A stretch of DNA of 64,000 nucleotides from Pseudomonas huaxiensis (GCF_003231275.1 NZ_QKVL01000020.1:1-64000), one strand, 5' to 3'; shown: positions 1 to 9,474, counted from the first letter of the stretch. Made by a program: numbers and translations. Notes: generated by a model not told the origin, from the letters alone.

Positions 1-67
1 GATGCTTCTGGCGCCCAAGGTCGAATGGCCCGCCGACATGGACCTGGAATCGAGGACGGCGCCATGA
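1..67 (+). CDS. 3' end of an unidentified gene (partial)
   Basis: Frame 2 is open from the window edge to a TGA at 65-67 and ends ...VEWPADMDLESRTAP. The composition looks like Pseudomonas coding sequence and the stop lies 72 bp from the convergent stop of the acetyltransferase gene, which fits the end of a real gene. Too little is visible to assign a family, and a spurious reading frame cannot be excluded. Confidence 0.4.
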   Translation, partial: MLLAPKVEWPADMDLESRTAP

Positions 68-139
68 GCGCCGCCATCTCTACGTTTGCTGCTATTCGCA
101 GGAACGTAATCGCGGGTGAATGCCCACCGATTCAGTGCC

Positions 140-592
140 TCAGGCTCGCCGCATCCCGATATGCGGAATGCCGTCCTCCACGTATTCCTCGCCCGCCACT
201 TCGAAGCCGTGCTTGCTGTAATACCCCTGCAGATGCGCCTGGGCCGAAAGATAAACCGGCACGTCCGGCCAGTTTTCTTGCGCATGCTTGAGGCCCTGAA
301 CCATCAGTTCGTGGCCCAGCCCCTGGCCGCGGCCCGCCTCGGCGATAAGTACCCGGCCAATCACTACGTCACCACCCTGGGACGTCGGATCGAGCAAGCG
401 CAGATAAGCCACTAGCTGATTGTCCTGCCAGGCCATCAGGTGGCAGGTGTCGCCGCTCAGGTCCTGGCCATCGAGGTCCTGGTAGGCGCATTTCTGCTCG
501 ACCACGAACACTTCGTTGCGCAACTGCATCACGGCGTAGAGCTGTTCTTTGCCAAGGTCGGCGTGATGTTTGCAAATCCAGTCGATGGGCAT
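140..592 (-). CDS. elaA: ElaA-type GNAT N-acetyltransferase
   Basis: A 150-residue single-domain cytoplasmic protein of the GCN5-related acetyltransferase fold. The acetyl-CoA pyrophosphate loop is visible as RGQGLG, following the strand GRVLIAEAG, and the N-terminal RNEVFVVEQ stretch is typical of ElaA. The reading frame runs further upstream to 1048, but those residues overlap the opposite-strand solute-binding gene and look non-coding. The ATG at 592 (MPIDW) gives the normal family length. The substrate of ElaA proteins is not established. It is divergent from the next gene across about 235 bp. Confidence 0.85.
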   Translation of the reverse strand: MPIDWICKHHADLGKEQLYAVMQLRNEVFVVEQKCAYQDLDGQDLSGDTCHLMAWQDNQLVAYLRLLDPTSQGGDVVIGRVLIAEAGRGQGLGHELMVQGLKHAQENWPDVPVYLSAQAHLQGYYSKHGFEVAGEEYVEDGIPHIGMRRA

Positions 593-827
593 GACGGTTC
601 TCTCTGGTTGGATACACGGATGATAACCAGCCTCGACGGCGCTGACATTTTTTGTCGTGAGCCAAAGTGTCCGCAAAACCGGCAGGAATAGAGGCATATA
701 GCTATCATTTGCTGCTGCCACCCGGACGGTCGTTTGTGTAATCTGGCCGTCGCAACCTGGATTTGTTGGCACTGAAACGCTCAAGCGGTCAAACCACAGC
801 GCGGAAGCTCCGCTATAGGATTTGAGC
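593..827. other. Divergent intergenic region, elaA / solute-binding gene
   Basis: These 235 bp separate two divergent genes and must hold both promoters. I see no strong palindrome or clear -35/-10 pair by eye. An AGGA at 817-820 is a good ribosome-binding site for the ATG at 828. Confidence 0.4.
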
Positions 828-1577
828 ATGCGACCCTTGCTCCGAGTCTTGTGTTTGCTTGGAATGTTGTCAGTCACCCCGGCGCATGCCGAAAAACTTC
901 GTCTGGTTGCCGATGCCTGGCCACCTTTCACCGATGCCAGCATGGCGCAGGGCGGTCTAGCCACCGCTTTGGTCAAGACGGCGCTCGAACGTGCGGGTTT
1001 TGCCAGTGACTTCGAGCAGGTGCCTTGGGCGCGGGCATTGATGGGCATTGGCGATGGTCGCTACGACGTGCTGGTGAATGCCTGGTACAACGAATCACGC
1101 ACCCATATAGGGCAGTTCTCCGACGGCTACCTGAACAATCGGATCCGCCTGCTCAAGCGCAAGGCCGACGCCATCCAGTTCGAACGCCTCTCCGACATTT
1201 ATCCCCATTCGATCGCGGTGGTTCGTGATTACGCCTATTCCGCTGAATTCGATGCCGACCGGCGTTTGCAGAAAGTCCCGGTGCGCAGCTTTCCGGTGGC
1301 GATCGGTATGCTCGCCGCGGGCAGGGTCAGCCTGGCCGTGGAGGACGAGTACGTCGCCAACTGGTTTCTAATGCGCGCGCGCGACACGGTGCGCGATCAG
1401 TTGGAGTTCTTCGGCGAACCGGTCAGCGAGAACAGCCTGCACATCCTGGTCAGCCTGAAAAACCCCCAGCACCAACAGATCGTCAGCGGCTTCGACCGGG
1501 CGATCAGCGCGATGAAAGCCGACGGCAGTTACGCACGGATCCTCAAGGAGCACGCGTTCACTCAGGCGTCCCCTTGA
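828..1577 (+). CDS. Periplasmic solute-binding protein, family 3 type (orphan)
   Basis: A 249-residue protein with a Sec signal peptide (hydrophobic core LLRVLCLLGMLSVTP, cleavage near AHA-E) and a bacterial extracellular solute-binding family 3 fold, beginning LRLVADAWPPFTDAS as in amino-acid-binding proteins. No ABC permease or ATPase gene is adjacent, so it is an orphan binding protein. Many such Pseudomonas proteins of about 250 residues are of unknown ligand. A TTG at 822 is in frame, but AGGA at 817-820 sits correctly only for the ATG at 828. The last 20 bp overlap the 3' end of the convergent FUSC gene. Confidence 0.8.
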   Translation: MRPLLRVLCLLGMLSVTPAHAEKLRLVADAWPPFTDASMAQGGLATALVKTALERAGFASDFEQVPWARALMGIGDGRYDVLVNAWYNESRTHIGQFSDGYLNNRIRLLKRKADAIQFERLSDIYPHSIAVVRDYAYSAEFDADRRLQKVPVRSFPVAIGMLAAGRVSLAVEDEYVANWFLMRARDTVRDQLEFFGEPVSENSLHILVSLKNPQHQQIVSGFDRAISAMKADGSYARILKEHAFTQASP

Positions 1578-3738
1578 TCAGGTGTGCGGCGAGGGTGCGC
1601 AGCGGGCCGAGGTGACGGGCGATCAGCGCCAGCTGGGTCTGCACGGTCCGCAGGTTCTCGTCCATTTCCTCAGGCATCTGCTCCAGCTCAGTGGCCAGGG
1701 CTTCTTCGTTGTCGCTGTGGATTGCCACCGGGGTCTTGCTGGTCAGGCCGTTGGCAATTTCGTCGAGGCTCTCGGCCAGTTTCGCTCCGGCGCTATCGAG
1801 CAACTGTTCGCGGGCCTCGGCGGGCAGCGTGCTGTCGCGGTGCGCGCCGAGGGCCGAGAGGTAGCTGAGCAAGGTGTGGGACAGCACCAGGAAGCGGAAG
1901 CCGACGTCCGCTTCCTTACGGAAATGCCCGGGTTCCATCAGCATGTTGGCCAGGGTGGTGGACAGCGCCGCGTCGGCGTTGTGGGCATTGCGTCGGGCCA
2001 GACGGTAGGCGAGGTCGTCGCGCTTGCCTTCGGCGTACTGGCGCATGATCTGGCGCAGGTAGGTGCTGTTGCAGGTCAGGGTGTTGGCCAGCACTTTGTT
2101 CAGCCGCCGACCCTGCCAGTCCGGCAGGAACAGGAACACCGCGAGAATGGCAATCAGGCTGCCCACCAGGGTATCGAACAGGCGCGGCAGGAACAGGCCG
2201 TAGCCATCGCCGATCTGGTTGAAGCAGAACAGCACCATCAGGGTGATCGCCGCCGTCGCGAGGGTGTAGCGGGTGGTGCGGTTGACGAAGAACACCACCC
2301 CGGCAGCCACCGCGAACAGCGACTGGATGACGGCATTGGGGAACAGGTCGAACAGCGCCCAGCCGACGGTCAGGCCGATGGCGGTGCCGATGATCCGCTG
2401 CACCAGTTTGCGCCGCGTGGCGCCATAGTTGGGCTGGCAGACGAACAGCGTGGTGAGGATGATCCAGTAACCCTGGGTCGGGTGGATCAGGTGCACCATG
2501 CCGTAGCCGATCGACAGCGCCAGTGGCAGGCGCAGTGCGTGGCGGAAGATCAGCGAGGTCGGCGTCAGTTGCTGGCGCAGGCGATTCCACACATCCGCCA
2601 GGTTGCGCGGTGAGCGGTCGAGCAGGCTCGGGTCGCTGTTGTCGGCCAGGCTGTCCGGGTTGCTGGCGTCGCTGAGCAGACGGTCGAGGGTCGCCAGGTT
2701 TGCCGCCAGCGCCCGCAACGAGCGCAGCAGGCCACGCCAGGCCGGGTTGCTCTGGATGCGCAGGTGTTCCAGCGAGGCGTGCAGGTCTTCCAGCGCTTCG
2801 GCGAAACCGATGTCGTAGACGAACGGCTGGCGCAACTGGATCGACGCCGACAGTCGCTCGCAGGCCTTGCCCTGTTGACGCAGCAGGCGCTGGCAGCGGA
2901 ACAGCACGTCGCTGTGGAAAAACGCTTCGGTCAGCGCGTTGTACGGGTAGTGCGAGGAACTGGCGCGTTCGTGGATGTCCTGGGCGAGGAAGTACAGCTT
3001 CAGGTAGCGGCTGACCTTCGAACTCGGCCGGCCGCTGCCGACGCGGTGGAGGATGATTTCCTTGGCGCTGTTCAGCGCCGCCACCACCTTGCCGTTCTGC
3101 TGCGCCAGTTCCAGGCGCCGGGCTTCGACGTCGAGGCCGCGGATTGGCTCGAACAGGGTCGCCTTGAGCTTGAGGTAGATCCCCAGTTCGCGGAACAGCC
3201 GCGCCAGGCTCTGCTGCACCGGCTGGTTGGAGAACAGCGCCTGCCAAAGCACCGAGAGCAGCCCGTACCAGCCCGCGCCGGCCACCAGCAGCAGCGGTTC
3301 ATGCCAGAAATCGGCGACCTCGCCACCGCGCTGGTCGACGCCGATCATCGTGTAGACCGAGAGAATCAGCGTGGCCTGGGCGATCGCCCCGTAGCGTTCG
3401 CCGAGGGCGCCGAGCATGGTCAGGCCGAACGCCGCCAACGCCATCGCGCAGACGAAAAGCCAGGGGTAGGGGAACAGCAATTCCACCGCCAGCGCGGCGA
3501 TGGTGAAGCACACCAGGGTAACGGCCAGGGCGTTGAGGCGTCCCTGCCAACTGTCATCGGTCTCAGCCAGGGCGCTGGCGATAATGCCGAGGAACAGCGG
3601 GATCAGCAGCGTCATCTGGTCCTGGTACCAGCACAGCGCCATGCTGCCCGTGAGGGCGATCAATACCCGGATGCTGTAGCTGAATTTGTCCAGGGCCCAC
3701 AGACGACGCAACGAATGGCTGAAGGAAGACGATGACAT
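1558..3738 (-). CDS. YccS/FUSC-family inner-membrane protein
   Basis: A 726-residue protein with the YccS/YhfK layout: an N-terminal cluster of about six membrane helices (roughly residues 20-180), a long soluble middle (about 190-390), a second membrane cluster (about 395-525) and a cytoplasmic tail. The family resembles the fusaric-acid/aromatic-acid exporter group, but the substrate is unknown. The open frame extends 15 codons upstream, yet the MSSSSFSHSLRRLWAL start at 3738 fits the family length (E. coli YccS is about 720 residues). No periplasmic adaptor gene is next to it, unlike AaeAB-type pumps. Confidence 0.85.
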   Translation of the reverse strand: MSSSSFSHSLRRLWALDKFSYSIRVLIALTGSMALCWYQDQMTLLIPLFLGIIASALAETDDSWQGRLNALAVTLVCFTIAALAVELLFPYPWLFVCAMALAAFGLTMLGALGERYGAIAQATLILSVYTMIGVDQRGGEVADFWHEPLLLVAGAGWYGLLSVLWQALFSNQPVQQSLARLFRELGIYLKLKATLFEPIRGLDVEARRLELAQQNGKVVAALNSAKEIILHRVGSGRPSSKVSRYLKLYFLAQDIHERASSSHYPYNALTEAFFHSDVLFRCQRLLRQQGKACERLSASIQLRQPFVYDIGFAEALEDLHASLEHLRIQSNPAWRGLLRSLRALAANLATLDRLLSDASNPDSLADNSDPSLLDRSPRNLADVWNRLRQQLTPTSLIFRHALRLPLALSIGYGMVHLIHPTQGYWIILTTLFVCQPNYGATRRKLVQRIIGTAIGLTVGWALFDLFPNAVIQSLFAVAAGVVFFVNRTTRYTLATAAITLMVLFCFNQIGDGYGLFLPRLFDTLVGSLIAILAVFLFLPDWQGRRLNKVLANTLTCNSTYLRQIMRQYAEGKRDDLAYRLARRNAHNADAALSTTLANMLMEPGHFRKEADVGFRFLVLSHTLLSYLSALGAHRDSTLPAEAREQLLDSAGAKLAESLDEIANGLTSKTPVAIHSDNEEALATELEQMPEEMDENLRTVQTQLALIARHLGPLRTLAAHLIKGTPE

Positions 3739-3780
3739 GATGAACGGCGGGCCTGCTGGGCGAGATCGGAAGTGAGCGGT

Positions 3781-3806
3781 CACCGCGACGCAAAGTCGTC
3801 GCGGTG
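3781..3806 (-). terminator. Hairpin downstream of the YhiN-type gene
   Basis: Inverted repeat with 10 bp arms (CACCGCGACG and CGTCGCGGTG) around a 6-nt loop, in the 120 bp between the flavoprotein stop and the FUSC start. There is no strong U-run, so it may be an attenuating hairpin rather than a full intrinsic terminator. Confidence 0.4.
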
Positions 3807-3858
3807 TTCACGTACCAGCAAAATGTGTTCCGTGATGGAGCTGATTCTAGCCGGAACT

Positions 3859-5037
3859 TCAGACGAACTGCGCGGCGGCGTAAGCGCACGCCCAGGCCCA
3901 CTGGAAATTGAAGCCGCCGAGGTGGCCGCTGACGTCCAGTACCTCGCCGATAAAGTACAGCCCCGGGCTCTTCAGCGATTCCATGGTCTTGGACGACACC
4001 TCGCGGGTATCGACACCGCCGAGGGTCACTTCGGCGGTGCGGTAGCCCTCGGTCCCGGCCGGGACCAACTGCCAGCTCCCCAGTTTTTCCGCGACCTGCG
4101 CCAACTCGGTCGGGGTGTACTGCTTCATCGGTTTGGAGACAAACCAGTGGTCGGCCAGCAGGTTGGCCATCTTCTTGGTGAAGATCTCGCCGAGCAGGGT
4201 CTTCAGTTCGCTGTTGGGCCGTTCGGCCTGTTGCTGTTGCAGCCAGGTCAGGGCGTCGTGGTCTGGCAGCAGGTTGATTTCGACGGTGTCGCCGGCTTCC
4301 CAGAACGAGGAAATCTGCAGGATCGCCGGGCCGCTGAGGCCGCGGTGAGTGAACAGCAGGTTTTCCCTGAAGCTTGTGCCGTTGCAACTGGCGATGCAGT
4401 CCACCGAGGTGCCGGACAGCTCGGTGCACAGCGCCTTGAGCTGGTCGGTGATGGTGAACGGCACCAGCCCGGCGCGGGTCGGCAGCACGTTGTGGCCGAA
4501 CTGGCGGGCCACCTGGTAGCCGAAACCGGTGGCGCCCAGGGTCGGGATCGACAGGCCGCCGGTGGCGATCACCAGCGACTGGCACTGGAACGGGCCGGCG
4601 CTGGTTTGCAGCAGGTAGCCGGTTTCCAGTTTCTCGATGTGTTCGATGCGGGTGTCCATGCGCAGGCTGGCGCCGGCGTTGTCGCACTCGTCGAGGAGCA
4701 TCTGCAGGATGTCGCTGGACTTGTTGTCGCAGAAAAGCTGACCGAGTTTTTTCTCGTGATAGGGCACGCCGTGCTTGGCGACCATCTCGATGAAGTCCCA
4801 CTGGGTGTAGCGGGCCAGGGCCGACTTGCAGAAGTGCGGGTTCTGCGAGAGGAAGTTGGCCGGCTCGGTGTACATGTTGGTGAAGTTGCAGCGGCCGCCG
4901 CCGGACATGAGGATCTTCTTGCCCGGTTTGTTGGCGTGGTCCAGCAGCACGACCCGCCGGCCGCGCAGGGCGGCGGTGCGGGCGCACATCAGGCCGGCGG
5001 CGCCGGCGCCGATGATGATGACATCGGTGGAGTGCAT
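3859..5037 (-). CDS. YhiN/HI0933-family FAD-dependent oxidoreductase
   Basis: A 392-residue flavoprotein. The N-terminal Rossmann motif is GAGAAGLMCA (residues about 10-19) followed by the FAD-ribose acidic end VVLLDHA. The family signature GGGRCNFTN and a C-terminal TLGGVDTREV segment place it in the HI0933/YhiN (BaiN-like) group rather than a named dehydrogenase. The physiological substrate is unknown. Start is the ATG at 5037 (MHSTDVIIIGAG). A REP pair lies between it and the upstream dbpA gene. Confidence 0.9.
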   Translation of the reverse strand: MHSTDVIIIGAGAAGLMCARTAALRGRRVVLLDHANKPGKKILMSGGGRCNFTNMYTEPANFLSQNPHFCKSALARYTQWDFIEMVAKHGVPYHEKKLGQLFCDNKSSDILQMLLDECDNAGASLRMDTRIEHIEKLETGYLLQTSAGPFQCQSLVIATGGLSIPTLGATGFGYQVARQFGHNVLPTRAGLVPFTITDQLKALCTELSGTSVDCIASCNGTSFRENLLFTHRGLSGPAILQISSFWEAGDTVEINLLPDHDALTWLQQQQAERPNSELKTLLGEIFTKKMANLLADHWFVSKPMKQYTPTELAQVAEKLGSWQLVPAGTEGYRTAEVTLGGVDTREVSSKTMESLKSPGLYFIGEVLDVSGHLGGFNFQWAWACAYAAAQFV

Positions 5038-5065
5038 GGGTGTTCTCTATGGCTGTGAGGGCCCC

Positions 5066-5134
5066 ATCGCTGGCAAGCCAGCTCCCACAAGGTCCTGCAT
5101 GCACAGCACCTGTGGGAGCTGGCTTGCCAGCGAT
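5066..5134. repeat. REP palindrome pair
   Basis: Two inverted copies of the common Pseudomonas REP core (TGTGGGAGCTGGCTTGCCAG) face each other: 24 bp perfect arms at 5066-5089 and 5111-5134 with a 21 bp spacer. Such pairs are intergenic, probably spread by RAYT transposases, and often serve as transcript 3' ends. This one lies between dbpA and the YhiN-type gene. Confidence 0.9.
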
Positions 5135-5148
5135 TAGCCCTCAGAAAC

Positions 5149-6534
5149 TCAGATAATCCGGACCTTGAGCGACCGACCTTTGATCTTGCCGCTGTTCAGC
5201 CGCTGCAGCGCCTGCTTGGCCACGCCGCGCTCCACCGCCACATAGGCCTGGAAATCGAAGATGGCGATCTTGCCGACCTGCTTGCCCGGAACCCCGGCAT
5301 CGCCGGTCAGAGCACCGAGGATGTCGCCCGGACGCAGTTTGTCCTTGCGACCTGCGGCGATGCACAGGGTGCTCATCACTGGCACCAGCGGTTCGCCGGC
5401 CTTGGCTTTGAGGCTGTCGAGCTGTTCCCAGCGCAGCGGGGCTTTTTGCAGCACTTCGATAGCCTTGGCGCGATGACCTTCGGCAGGCGCGACCAGGCTG
5501 ACCGCCAGGCCCTTCTCGCCAGCACGGCCAGTCCGGCCGACGCGGTGCACGTGGATCTCGGCATCACGGGCCAGCTCGACGTTGATCACCATGTCCAGCG
5601 CATCGATGTCCAGGCCGCGGGCTGCTACGTCAGTGGCCACCAGCACCGAGAGGCTGCGGTTGGCGAACACGGTCAGGACCTGATCGCGGTCGCGTTGTTC
5701 CAGGTCGCCATGCAGGGCTTCGGCGGAGATGCCTTTGGATTGCAGGTGATCGACCACTTCCTGGCACTGCTGCTTGGTGAAGCAGAACGCCACGCATGAT
5801 TCTGGCCGGAAATGCCCCAACACACGGGTGACCGCGTTCATGCGGTCTTCAGGATCGACCTCGTAGAAATGCTGCTCGATCTGGCTGTCGGCGTGCAGTG
5901 TGTCGACCTTGACCTGCTGCGGGTTGCGCATGAAGGCGGCGGACAGTTGCTTGATGCCGCTCGGGTAGGTGGCGGAGAACAGCAGGGTCTGCCGGCGCTC
6001 GGGGGTCTGCCCGATGATCTGGGCGATGGCGTCGTAGAAACCCATGTCGAGCATGCGGTCGGCTTCGTCCAGCACCAGGGTGTTGAGCCCGTCCAGCACC
6101 AGGGTGCCTTTGCTCAGGTGCTGCTGCACCCGGCCCGGCGTGCCGACGATGATGTGCGCGCCGTGTTCCAGCGAAGCGATCTGCGGGCCGAGGGAGACGC
6201 CACCGCACAGGGTGAGGATCTTGATGTTGTCTTCGGAGCGGGCCAGGCGGCGCAGCTCCTTGGCAACCTGGTCAGCCAGCTCGCGGGTCGGGCACAGGAC
6301 CAGTGCCTGACAGCCGAAATAGCGCGGGTTGATCGGGTTCAGCAGGCCGATGCCGAAGGCGGCGGTCTTGCCACTGCCGGTCTTGGCCTGGGCAATCAGG
6401 TCCATACCTTTGAGGATGACCGGCAGGCTCTGGGCCTGGATCGGGGTCATCTCGGCATAGCCGAGGGCGTCCAGGTTGGCCAGCATGGCGTTGGACAGCG
6501 GCAAGGTGGCGAAGGCGGTGGCAATGGTGGTCAC
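5149..6534 (-). CDS. dbpA: ATP-dependent RNA helicase DbpA
   Basis: DEAD-box helicase of about 461 residues that acts on 23S rRNA during 50S assembly. Visible motifs in order: Q-motif region MTPIQAQSLP, motif I AKTGSGKT, PTRELA, GTPGR, DEAD (VLDEADRMLDMGF), SAT, and motif VI HRVGRTGRAG. The C-terminal DbpA RNA-binding domain ends KGRSLKVRII. The frame opens with a TTG at 6549, but the GTG at 6534 (TTIATAFATLPLS) matches the start I recall for Pseudomonas homologues and the 457-residue E. coli protein. Neither start has a strong Shine-Dalgarno. Confidence 0.93.
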   Translation of the reverse strand: MTTIATAFATLPLSNAMLANLDALGYAEMTPIQAQSLPVILKGMDLIAQAKTGSGKTAAFGIGLLNPINPRYFGCQALVLCPTRELADQVAKELRRLARSEDNIKILTLCGGVSLGPQIASLEHGAHIIVGTPGRVQQHLSKGTLVLDGLNTLVLDEADRMLDMGFYDAIAQIIGQTPERRQTLLFSATYPSGIKQLSAAFMRNPQQVKVDTLHADSQIEQHFYEVDPEDRMNAVTRVLGHFRPESCVAFCFTKQQCQEVVDHLQSKGISAEALHGDLEQRDRDQVLTVFANRSLSVLVATDVAARGLDIDALDMVINVELARDAEIHVHRVGRTGRAGEKGLAVSLVAPAEGHRAKAIEVLQKAPLRWEQLDSLKAKAGEPLVPVMSTLCIAAGRKDKLRPGDILGALTGDAGVPGKQVGKIAIFDFQAYVAVERGVAKQALQRLNSGKIKGRSLKVRII

Positions 6535-6591
6535 GAGGCGGGCCTGCAAAACAAAATGTCGCGCAGTGTACCAGCCTCATGGCCATTCGCC

Positions 6592-8019
6592 CTAAGGCTC
6601 GATCCCTGCTTCCTGACGAGGCGCACGCCGTCCATCCGTCTTCGCCAGTTGCAGGAAGATCGCTGCAGCGAGCATCGCCATCAGCCCGATGGTGACGAAG
6701 GTGAGCTGGAACGCCCCGAGGGTGGTTTCCACACCCTCGGCGCTGCCGGCGGCGGTGAAGCCGCCGAGCAGGGCGCCGGCACAGGCCACGCCCAGGCTCA
6801 GCGACAGTTGCGCGACCACCGACAGCAGGCTGTTGCCGCTGCTGGCGCTGGCGTCGTCGAGGTCGATCAGGGTTACGGTGTTCATCGCAGTGAACTGCAT
6901 GGAGTTGATCGCCCCGAGCAGGCCGAGCTGGACCAGCAGCACGGCATGCGGCGTCTGTTCGTTCACCAGCCCCAGGCTTGCCAGCATCAGCCCCAGCAGC
7001 AGGGTGTTGGCGGTGAGGATGGTGCGGTAGCCGAAGCGCTCGATCAGCGGTCGGGCGATGGACTTGGCCAGCATCGCCGCCGCTGCCAGCGGGATCATGC
7101 TCATCCCCGCTTCGGCCGGCGAGTAGCCCAGCGCCACTTGCAGCAACAGCGGCACGAGGAACGGCAGCGCGCCGCTGCCCAGGCGGGCGAACAGGTTGCC
7201 GAGAATGCCCACCGAGAAAGTCCGGGTGCGGAACAGGCTGGGCGAGAACAGCGGATTATCGACGCTGCCGGCACGCAGCCAGTAGGCGGCGAGGCAGGCC
7301 ATGCCGGCGAACAGCAGCAACATCACCCGCAGGTGCGGCAGGTGCAGCTCGCCCAGGCCTTCCATGGCGATGGTGATCAGCACCATTGCCGCGCCGAACA
7401 GGATGAAACCGACGCCGTCGAAGCGGGTGCGTTCCGAGCCGCGCAGGTCCGGGATGTACTTCCACACCGCGTAGCAGCCGATCACGCCGACCGGCAGGTT
7501 GAGCAGGAAGATCCAGTGCCAGCTGAAAATCTCCACCAGCCAGCCGCCCACGGTCGGGCCGAGCAACGGGCCGAGCATGCCGGGGATGGTGATGAAACTC
7601 ATGATCCGCACCAGCTCCGAACGCGGGTAGGCGCGCAACACCACAAGTCGCCCGACCGGCAGCATTAACGCGCCGCCGAGACCCTGGATGATGCGGGCGC
7701 CGACCAGCATGCCGAGGCTGCTGGACAGGGCGCAGAGCAGCGAACCGAGACTGAACAACAGGATCGCGCCGAAGAAAATGTGCTTGGTGCCGAAGCGGTC
7801 GGCGAGCCAGCCGGAGGCGGGAATCAGCAGGGCCACGGTGAGCATGTAGGCGATGATCACCGACTGCATGCGCAGTGGGTTTTCCGCCAGGTCACGAGCC
7901 ATTGCCGGCAGGGCGGTGTTGAGGATGGTGCCGTCGAGTGACTGCATGAAGAAAGCGATCGCCACCACCCAGGGAATCCAGCGGGCGGTGACGGGGTCCA
8001 GCGGGGTGCGTTCGGGCAT
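6592..8019 (-). CDS. mdtD: MdtD-like MFS multidrug exporter (DHA2 type)
   Basis: A 475-residue, 14-helix major facilitator drug/proton antiporter. The start region MQSLDGTILNTALPAMA is motif D1 of the DHA2 family, GWLADRFGTKHIFF is motif A, and LGPTVGGWLVE is the exporter-type motif C. Length and sequence pattern match E. coli MdtD (471 residues). The ATG at 8019 has AAGGA with proper spacing; upstream ATGs in the open frame run into the REP repeat and are rejected. It is not accompanied by mdtABC or a regulator here, so its substrates are unknown. Confidence 0.88.
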   Translation of the reverse strand: MPERTPLDPVTARWIPWVVAIAFFMQSLDGTILNTALPAMARDLAENPLRMQSVIIAYMLTVALLIPASGWLADRFGTKHIFFGAILLFSLGSLLCALSSSLGMLVGARIIQGLGGALMLPVGRLVVLRAYPRSELVRIMSFITIPGMLGPLLGPTVGGWLVEIFSWHWIFLLNLPVGVIGCYAVWKYIPDLRGSERTRFDGVGFILFGAAMVLITIAMEGLGELHLPHLRVMLLLFAGMACLAAYWLRAGSVDNPLFSPSLFRTRTFSVGILGNLFARLGSGALPFLVPLLLQVALGYSPAEAGMSMIPLAAAAMLAKSIARPLIERFGYRTILTANTLLLGLMLASLGLVNEQTPHAVLLVQLGLLGAINSMQFTAMNTVTLIDLDDASASSGNSLLSVVAQLSLSLGVACAGALLGGFTAAGSAEGVETTLGAFQLTFVTIGLMAMLAAAIFLQLAKTDGRRAPRQEAGIEP

Positions 8020-8047
8020 GGGTAATCCTTGCATGCGCGGCTCGTTC

Positions 8048-8119
8048 CCCTGTGGGAGCTGGCTTGCCAGCGATGGCATCGGCTCGGGCGCCATCGCTGG
8101 CAAGCCAGCTCCCACAGGG
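8048..8119. repeat. REP palindrome pair with perfect 30 bp arms
   Basis: Inverted repeat of two REP units: arms 8048-8077 and 8090-8119 are perfectly complementary over 30 bp, with a 12 bp spacer. It occupies the gap between the TldE-like gene and the exporter, both on the minus strand, and would fold into a very stable RNA hairpin. Confidence 0.95.
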
Positions 8120-8142
8120 AGAAGGGGGGCGTGTTCAGGTGT

Positions 8143-9474
8143 TCAAAGCGTCAACGTCAGCCGGTTGACCAGCGCCCCCGGCAGATGATTCGACCCGGTC
8201 TGGCGCTGGCCATAGGTGCTGGTGGACAGCATCAGCTCGCGCTCTCGGGTCAGGGCTTCCAGTTGCGAACCCAACAAACTGTAGACGCTGTCGTCGAAGC
8301 GCATGGTGCTGACCGGCGCCTGGATCTGCCCATCTTCGACCCAGAAGCAGGCGAAGCGGGTAAGCCCGGTCATCCGCGCCGCTGGCAGGTCGGAATAGTT
8401 CAAGTACCAGAGGTTGCCGATGTACAGCCCGGTGCCCAGTTGCGCCAGCACATCGGCCTCGGCCAGATCGCCAGCGGCCATGCTCAGGGCGCTCGGCGAT
8501 TCCCACGGCTCGGCCCCATTGGCCTGGTGCTGGAACTCGGCGGCGCTGCGTGCGTTGGTCAGTTGTTCAAGGGCCCGGCCCTGGTCGATCAGGCGCAGGT
8601 CGCTGCGCGGGTAGCCTTCCTCGGAAAACGCCGGGCTGAGCGAGCCGCTGACCTGTTCCGTCAGGCTCACCAGCGGGCTGAGGCCGGCATCGCCGCTGTA
8701 CAGCCGTTGCAGCGGACTGTGCTTATTGGCGATCGACTGCGCCGAGAAGCCACCCCAACCGAGCATGCCGACGATTTCTTCGAGGGCGGCGGGGGCGAGG
8801 TAGGCGCGGTACTGGCCGGGAGCGAGGGTTTTCAGCGGACGGCCGAGGTAGTCGAGTTGCTCGCGGGCCTGGGCCAGGCGTCGGGCGAACAGCTCGTCGT
8901 CCCAGACCTGTCCGGCGTAGTTGGCTTTCACCGCCTGGCCGTTGGCGTGGAACAGGCTCCAGTCGAAGTTGAAGCTGTTGGCCTGGTGCCAGCCGAACGC
9001 TCCGGACGAACTGGCGAACCCACGGCAGATCGGTCCGGCGGCATAGATGCCGACAAGGTCGAGATCACCGGCGCCGGCGTCGATCTGTTTCAGCACGCTG
9101 GCGCTGTCGGGCAACGGCGGTTCCTGTTGATCGTGGCTTTCCCAGGCGCTGTCGTTAAGCAGCAGGTACGGATCGGGCGGGATCAGCGGCAGCGTCTGGC
9201 GCAACTGGGCCAGGGCTTCGCCGAGGCGCTGACGGTCGATGTCGGCGTCGCCGCTGAGGGTCAGGTTCAGTTCAGCCTGGCGGCCCTCGGCGATCAATTT
9301 CAGGCTGGCGCTGGACTGATGCACATCACCGGCCTGACGCACCTTGGCATGGTTGAAACGGATGAATTGCGAATGCTCGCCGGCGTAGCTCAGGGTGAAC
9401 TGCTCCGGCGCGTTGACGTTGTCGCGGACCCAGGCGACCAGCGTCTGGAAGTTCTGCAGGAAGCTGGCGGCCAT
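8143..9474 (-). CDS. TldE/PmbA-like protein (non-catalytic partner)
   Basis: A 443-residue TldD/PmbA-family protein without a visible HExxxH metal site, as expected for the TldE half of the heterodimer. In the family, TldD and TldE form a proteolytic chamber that degrades unfolded peptides and matures microcins. It starts at the ATG at 9474, and the upstream TldD-like gene stops in the same TGATG, so the two are translationally coupled and probably made in equal amounts. The pair looks like a divergent second copy; the housekeeping tldD/pmbA genes are not in this window (inference). Confidence 0.85.
   Translation of the reverse strand: MAASFLQNFQTLVAWVRDNVNAPEQFTLSYAGEHSQFIRFNHAKVRQAGDVHQSSASLKLIAEGRQAELNLTLSGDADIDRQRLGEALAQLRQTLPLIPPDPYLLLNDSAWESHDQQEPPLPDSASVLKQIDAGAGDLDLVGIYAAGPICRGFASSSGAFGWHQANSFNFDWSLFHANGQAVKANYAGQVWDDELFARRLAQAREQLDYLGRPLKTLAPGQYRAYLAPAALEEIVGMLGWGGFSAQSIANKHSPLQRLYSGDAGLSPLVSLTEQVSGSLSPAFSEEGYPRSDLRLIDQGRALEQLTNARSAAEFQHQANGAEPWESPSALSMAAGDLAEADVLAQLGTGLYIGNLWYLNYSDLPAARMTGLTRFACFWVEDGQIQAPVSTMRFDDSVYSLLGSQLEALTRERELMLSTSTYGQRQTGSNHLPGALVNRLTLTL

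Noticed and set aside
822..827. TTG at 822 as the start of the solute-binding protein
   Set aside because: The AGGA ribosome-binding site would abut the codon; the ATG at 828 has correct spacing.
5066..8119. Direct or inverted copies at 5066-5134 and 8048-8119 as a CRISPR or composite transposon
   Set aside because: They are the standard Pseudomonas REP palindromes; there are no regular spacers, cas genes or transposase.
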